Shown: positions 60,423 to 64,000 of the stretch, piece by piece
How the letters are laid out: every line of letters begins with the position of its first letter
Position numbering within the stretch: position 1 is the stretch's first letter
Source of the DNA: a bacterium
Lineage (GTDB): Bacteria; Vulcanimicrobiota; Xenobia; Xenobiales; JADMJV01
DNA: 64,000 nt
Direction of reading: 5' to 3'
NCBI GenBank assembly: GCA_018266105.1
Contig: JAFEBA010000002.1
Location: forward strand, 1-64,000
Notes under the pieces: model-generated
The model's input: only the letters and a program-made list of their open reading frames with translations
Database searches by the model: none
Told to the model about the DNA's origin: nothing
Made by a program: the position numbers and the translations under genes

Positions 60423-60457
60423 GGTCGTTTCCTGACCTCTCTAAATGGATTGAGGAG

Positions 60458-60498
60458 CGCGGCTTCGCTGCGGGGAAAGATTTTCCCCTTGTGCCGCG
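60458..60498 (-). promoter_or_regulatory. Two-tier hairpin upstream of the 117-residue gene
   Basis: GGGGAAA (60472-60478) pairs with TTTCCCC (60482-60488). An outer CGCGGC (60458-60463) pairs with GCCGCG (60493-60498). It lies between the purB stop and the next minus-strand gene, 36 bp before its start. It could terminate purB without a T-run or form a leader structure. Confidence 0.35.
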
Positions 60499-60599
60499 AA
60501 CCCACCGGTTGTGACAACCGAGCCCGAAGAACAGACGCAAGTGAGCGAGCCAGAAGTGGATGACCCGTTTCCACTCCACCCTGAATGGGCCTGGATGGA

Positions 60600-61994
60600 C
60601 TACGCCTGAAGCTTAAGACGCTCGGCCCAGCTCTTCAGAGCCCTTCGACAGGCCGCCTCAGCCGGCCCACAGAGTAACTCGGGTTTACTCAGTGCTTTGC
60701 GCTGCTCGGGACGAAGTTTCTCCAGCCAAGGCCGTAAATCATCGTTCGTTTCCGCCACTTCCAGCAGACCTCTGGACTGCTTGCGGGCCTCAACCGAGGC
60801 TACGCGAACGTATTCGTGTGCATCCTCCAGTCCCATGCCGGAGAGCAGGGCCTGCAGGGGACCCGAAACCACTTCGTTCAGCCCGGTCAAACGGCCCACC
60901 ATGGTTTGCTCATCCACCACCAACGAGGAGAGCCCCTTGGAGGTGCGTCGGCAGGCCAGCGCCAGACCCAGAATCAAACGCGGCAAGAAGCGGGCCGAAG
61001 CGGAGTTGCTAAGATCGCGCTGATGCTCAGAGACCTGGTCCAGATAGAAAGTCATCATCTGAGGCATAAAGGTCTTCCAAAGGCTCTTGACGTTCTCCCA
61101 GGTAATGGGATTGCGCTTGTGCGGCATGGCCGAAGAGCCCACCTGGGAACTCTCCAGATAGGCTTCAGCCACTTCGTTGATCTCACTGCGCTGCAAGTGG
61201 CGCAGGTCATCGGCCAGATTGGCCAGCACGCCGAAGGCCGCGGAAATGTGATGCAGCACGGCCAGCGCCGGTTCGGGGAAGGTAATCTGGGTGGCCGTCT
61301 CGGCCGCCTGCAGTCCCACCCTGGCCAGCACTCGTTGTTCAATATCGCGGGCATCTTTGTGAAGCAGCCCGGGAGTCGTATAGGCGCCCACCGCCCCTGA
61401 GAACTTGCCTCGCAGGTTCTCAAGCGAACGCTTCAACTCCACCTGACACCAACCCAGACGCTCGAGATAAACGGCCATGGAGTAACCAAAGGTCATCGGC
61501 TCGGCATATTGACCGTGAGTGCGTCCGATTTGCGGTGTGGCGGCATATTTGAGGCCCAAACGATAGAGCTCCTGCAAGCAACGGTCGAGCTCGGGCAATA
61601 GCACCTGTTCCACGCCCGCCTTCAGGCGTAACAGATGGGCGTTGGCCAGAATATCGTAAGAAGTAGCGCCGAGATGGATGTAGCTGCGGATGCCTTCCGG
61701 GCAGCGAGCAGCATAGACATTGACAAGCGCTTTAAGGTCATGACGCACCCGGGCTTCTTCCTTCTGGAACTCGTCCAGCGTAACTTGTTGAGCGGCTTGG
61801 CGCGCGCCCTCCAGTAGAGCCGGGTCGAACCAACCGTCTTCGGCCAGCACCTCCAACAAAGCCACCTCCACCGGAAGAGCATAGCGCAGGTAGAGGGCGC
61901 CTTCGGAAAGCACCTCGGAGGCAAGAGGTAACATGCCCTCGGAGTTGAGATAACGGCCCACCAGGGGATCAGGAAATTCAAGCAAATTCTGCAT
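60600..61994 (-). CDS. purB: Adenylosuccinate lyase
   Basis: This 464-residue purine enzyme splits SAICAR to AICAR and adenylosuccinate to AMP, releasing fumarate. The signature GSSAMPHKRNP and the upstream HLGATSYDILANAHLLRL and IGRTHGQYAEPMTFG blocks carry the catalytic His and Ser residues. The length fits. ATG 61994 was chosen because it starts the usual first helix; a TTG at 62039 would add 15 residues. It is divergent from recA. Confidence 0.92.
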   Translation of the reverse strand: MQNLLEFPDPLVGRYLNSEGMLPLASEVLSEGALYLRYALPVEVALLEVLAEDGWFDPALLEGARQAAQQVTLDEFQKEEARVRHDLKALVNVYAARCPEGIRSYIHLGATSYDILANAHLLRLKAGVEQVLLPELDRCLQELYRLGLKYAATPQIGRTHGQYAEPMTFGYSMAVYLERLGWCQVELKRSLENLRGKFSGAVGAYTTPGLLHKDARDIEQRVLARVGLQAAETATQITFPEPALAVLHHISAAFGVLANLADDLRHLQRSEINEVAEAYLESSQVGSSAMPHKRNPITWENVKSLWKTFMPQMMTFYLDQVSEHQRDLSNSASARFLPRLILGLALACRRTSKGLSSLVVDEQTMVGRLTGLNEVVSGPLQALLSGMGLEDAHEYVRVASVEARKQSRGLLEVAETNDDLRPWLEKLRPEQRKALSKPELLCGPAEAACRRALKSWAERLKLQA

Positions 61995-62062
61995 GGCACT
62001 GAGGTTTTTGGAAAATTCTTCGCCCCCTGCAAAATTCAAACTGACTTTCGAAAGGGTTTCAA

Positions 62063-62112
62063 TTGCCGCTGTTTAATGTTCACTTAGGGTAAAAATGTTG
62101 ACCTGTTCACTT
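62063..62112 (+). promoter_or_regulatory. recA promoter with direct repeats (possible SOS operator)
   Basis: TTGCCG (62063-62068) and TAGGGT (62085-62090) are 16 nt apart. The repeat TGTTCACTT occurs at 62077-62085, touching the -10, and again at 62104-62112, 27 bp apart and therefore on the same helix face to a first approximation. This position suits a repressor site, but the motif is not a known LexA box of Bacillus or E. coli type. Confidence 0.4.
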
Positions 62113-62182
62113 CACCTCAAGGAGCCCGAGGGGAAACCATACACACACCCGAGTTCCCACTCTTGTAAAGGAAGTTCTTACG

Positions 62183-63214
62183 ATGGAAAAGCACAAAGCT
62201 CTGGAAAACGCGCTCGCGCAAATCGAGCGTCAGTTTGGCAAAGGCTCGATCATGAAGCTGGGCGAGGCCTCTGCCAAATTTGAAGTCCCCGCCATCCCCA
62301 CCGGCTCCATCGCCATCGATATGGCGCTAGGAATCGGCGGAATTCCGCGCGGACGCGTAACCGAAATCTACGGACCGGAATCATCCGGCAAAACCACCCT
62401 CACTCTGCATCTGCTGGCCGAGGCCCAGAAAATGGGAGGTATCGCAGCTTTCATCGACGTCGAGCACGCACTGGATCCAAGCTATGCTCGCAATCTGGGA
62501 GTGGACGTGGATAATCTCTACGTGGCCCAACCGGACACGGGTGAGCAGGGTCTGGAAATCGTGGAGACCCTGGTCCGCTCCAACGCTGTTGATGTAGTCA
62601 TCGTCGACTCGGTGGCGGCCATGGTGCCGCGTGCTGAAATTGAGGGCGAAATGGGCGACGCACACGTGGGCCTGCAGGCCCGACTCATGTCACAGGCTCT
62701 GCGAAAGCTGACGGCTGTCATCTCGAAGAGTCGCACGGCAGTCGTCTTCATCAACCAGGTGCGTGAAAAAATCGGCGTCATGTTCGGCAATCCGGAGACC
62801 ACTCCGGGCGGTCGTGCGCTCAAGTTCTACTCCTCGGTGCGCGTCGAAATCCGCCGCACCGACTCCTTGAAACAGGGTGGAGAGATCATCGGTAACCGCG
62901 TCAAGGTGAAAATCGTCAAGAACAAATTGTCTCCGCCCTTCCGCCAGGCGGAGTTTGACATTCTCTTCGGTAAAGGTATCTCGCGCGAAGGTAGCCTGGT
63001 GGATGTGGGCGTCGAATCCGGTGTGCTGACCAAATCCGGCACCTGGTTCTCCTACGGTGACACCCGACTTGGGCAGGGACGCGACAACGCCCGCACCTTC
63101 CTTGAGGAACACCCGGAAGTAGCGGATCAGATCGAGCGTCAGGTACGTTCCATCTCTGGAATGGATCGTTCCATGCGCAACGGCGAGGCCGCCAAAGTCG
63201 AAGTCGAGGCTTAA
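62183..63214 (+). CDS. recA: Recombinase RecA
   Basis: This 343-residue protein drives strand exchange and SOS induction. Walker [10 protein letters not shown] lies at 64-72. [35 protein letters not shown], and [21 protein letters not shown] (loop L2 region) follow in order. The full length is standard. GGAAG lies 9 nt before the ATG. recX starts immediately after the stop. Confidence 0.98.
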   Translation: MEKHKALENALAQIERQFGKGSIMKLGEASAKFEVPAIPTGSIAIDMALGIGGIPRGRVTEIYGPESSGKTTLTLHLLAEAQKMGGIAAFIDVEHALDPSYARNLGVDVDNLYVAQPDTGEQGLEIVETLVRSNAVDVVIVDSVAAMVPRAEIEGEMGDAHVGLQARLMSQALRKLTAVISKSRTAVVFINQVREKIGVMFGNPETTPGGRALKFYSSVRVEIRRTDSLKQGGEIIGNRVKVKIVKNKLSPPFRQAEFDILFGKGISREGSLVDVGVESGVLTKSGTWFSYGDTRLGQGRDNARTFLEEHPEVADQIERQVRSISGMDRSMRNGEAAKVEVEA

Positions 63215-63649
63215 TTGCGACGGGCGGAAAGTCCGGAATGGACGGCCCCCCGAGCCCTGGCAAAATTATTGGAACGCCTGGTCCGCTCTGAGTTGAGCAG
63301 CCGCGATGCGATGGCATATTTGCTGCGCAAAGGCTGCCCACCGGAGCTGGCCGAGGCGGCCTTGCGATCTTGCCAGGAGCGCCATTTTGTTGATGATCAG
63401 CGCCTGACCGGACTGTTAGCCGAGAAAGGCCAGCGAGTAGGCTGGAGCCAAAGGCGCCTGCGCCAGGAAGAATACAAGCGGGGCCTGCCCGAGGGCGGAC
63501 ATCTGGATGAAAACCTGAGTTGCGGCCAGTTGGCCGAACGCTGGCTGGCACGCGGCATCGCCCCCGAGAAGGTGGCCGCACGGCTTCAGCGGCGAGGATT
63601 CAACTATGCCTTGATCCGAAGCGTACTTTCCGGACACCTGCCGGATTGA
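63215..63649 (+). CDS. recX: RecX family regulatory protein
   Basis: This 144-residue, all-helical, Arg/Leu-rich protein contains three-helix repeats typical of RecX: LERLVRSELSSRDAMAYLLR, FVDDQRLTGLLAEKGQR, and AERWLARGIAPEKVAARLQR. RecX caps or destabilises RecA filaments. The TTG start directly follows the recA stop, so the pair is cotranscribed. Confidence 0.87.
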   Translation: MRRAESPEWTAPRALAKLLERLVRSELSSRDAMAYLLRKGCPPELAEAALRSCQERHFVDDQRLTGLLAEKGQRVGWSQRRLRQEEYKRGLPEGGHLDENLSCGQLAERWLARGIAPEKVAARLQRRGFNYALIRSVLSGHLPD

Positions 63650-63656
63650 GCGCTCT

Positions 63657-63691
63657 CACTCCGGCCGGGACACCAGGCCCGGGCCGGAGTG
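63657..63691 (+). terminator. Hairpin after recX, possible terminator
   Basis: CACTCCGGCC (63657-63666) pairs with GGCCGGAGTG (63682-63691), with a further GGG/CCC pairing inside. There is only a weak T stretch after it, so termination may be Rho-dependent or inefficient. Confidence 0.45.
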
Positions 63692-63726
63692 ACTTCTATA
63701 CCTGCTACCCCCTCCAGCCAGCTGCC

Positions 63727-63732
63727 TAGAAT
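63727..63732 (+). promoter_or_regulatory. -10 box before a leaderless ATG
   Basis: TAGAAT ends 5 nt before the ATG at 63738, and no Shine-Dalgarno is present, matching the pattern at 3980 and 4449. Confidence 0.5.
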
Positions 63733-63737
63733 AGACT

Positions 63738-64000
63738 ATGCGCAAAAACTGGTGGATGGCCGGGGCCGCTCTCATCGCTCTCATAGGATGCCAGCCACCG
63801 CAATTCAGTAAGCCTCTCCAGGTGCTAGATTGGCCAGGCAGCCGGCGTCCTTATGCGCCCTCGGGATTTAGGGTGGAGAGCTACGCCACCGGCTTGGACC
63901 ACCCCGCCAACCTGCTGGTGGCCGACAACGGCGACGTGCTCGTGGCCGAGTCTCAAGGCATAACTCTGCTGCGAGACGCCAACGGGGACGGACATCCAGA
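63738..64000 (+). CDS. Lipoprotein beta-propeller (sorbosone dehydrogenase-like), N-terminal part
   Basis: The frame runs off the window after 87 codons. A signal peptide ends in a lipobox (Ala-Leu-Ile-Gly-Cys, Cys18). The mature start (FRVESYATGLDHPANLLVAD then NGDVLVAESQG and LLRDANGDG) is typical of the glucose/sorbosone dehydrogenase-like beta-propeller family. Members are periplasmic or surface sugar oxidoreductases, often PQQ-dependent. The quinone-binding and catalytic residues lie beyond the window. It is preceded by a TAGAAT box. Confidence 0.7.
   Translation, partial: MRKNWWMAGAALIALIGCQPPQFSKPLQVLDWPGSRRPYAPSGFRVESYATGLDHPANLLVADNGDVLVAESQGITLLRDANGDGHP

Noticed and set aside
60511..60609. 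Possible 32-residue acidic plus-strand ORF between purB and the 117-residue gene
   Set aside because: GTG start without ribosome site, no family match, and it runs antisense into the purB stop; coding support is too weak.
1..64000. Search for tRNA, rRNA, transposases, integrases and phage genes
   Set aside because: None seen by eye on either strand; the segment looks like stable core chromosome.

Overview
This 64 kb window is a dense (well over 90 percent coding), GC-rich bacterial chromosome segment with no rRNA, tRNA, insertion sequence, prophage or CRISPR. Several traits point to an uncultured lineage on the Terrabacteria side of the bacterial tree: sepF directly after the YggS-type PLP protein, a two-subunit glycine decarboxylase (gcvPA/gcvPB), a LipM-type octanoyltransferase, a rapZ-yvcK pair, and several apparently leaderless genes with a TAnnnT box just before the ATG. 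Vulcanimicrobiota/Xenobia, Eremiobacterota or Armatimonadota would be reasonable guesses. This placement is inference; no marker phylogeny was possible.

Layout. 1-1.2 kb: the 3' end of groL, a bidirectional terminator, a small exported protein, and a tandem pair of nearly identical 95-nt RNA elements, each with its own promoter-like box and intrinsic terminator. 1.2-13.1 kb: a secreted YARHG protein, threonine aldolase, a fumarylacetoacetase-family hydrolase, a repeat-rich secreted protein, a FliG-like protein, a lipoprotein GH81 beta-1,3-glucanase facing a large GH63-like glucosidase, and oligoendopeptidase F. 13.1-19.9 kb: a SPOR protein, a REC-GGDEF protein, ribF, then an ECF sigma factor translationally coupled to a 1020-residue protein that joins a zinc-finger anti-sigma head to an ABC-2-like multi-pass membrane body. 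19.9-29.1 kb: gcvT-gcvH-gcvPA-gcvPB, an RsbW-like ATPase, lipM, aroA, a GNAT acetyltransferase and hutH, closely packed on one strand. 29.2-33.2 kb: a coiled-coil/PilT-like protein with eroded catalytic motifs, yggS, sepF and a zinc-ribbon protein.

33.2-37.1 kb (minus strand): a pseudokinase, an active-looking Ser/Thr kinase with a large extracytoplasmic domain, and a membrane FHA protein, overlapping or 10 bp apart, which looks like a phospho-signalling cassette. 37.3-43.0 kb: a Gld-type ABC exporter (ATPase, permease, GldG-like, DUF4340), then a PfkB-type sugar/nucleoside kinase. 43-49.4 kb: mobB, a HAD phosphatase, a thioesterase, DUF5522, an exported stalk-domain protein, yvcK and rapZ (minus strand), an acid phosphatase and two small hypotheticals. 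49.5-53 kb: two large membrane proteins (glycosyltransferase-like and YfhO-like). 53-60.4 kb: rpsO with a structured leader, pnp with a roughly 210-residue Arg/Asp/Gly-rich tail, a tandem palindrome, a dinG-type helicase and two exported or membrane proteins. 60.6-64 kb: purB, recA, recX and the start of a lipoprotein beta-propeller dehydrogenase.

The observations I consider most worth following are the duplicated small RNA, the sigma/anti-sigma-permease fusion, the pseudokinase-kinase-FHA operon, the degenerate coiled-coil PilT protein, and the orphan FliG-like protein.
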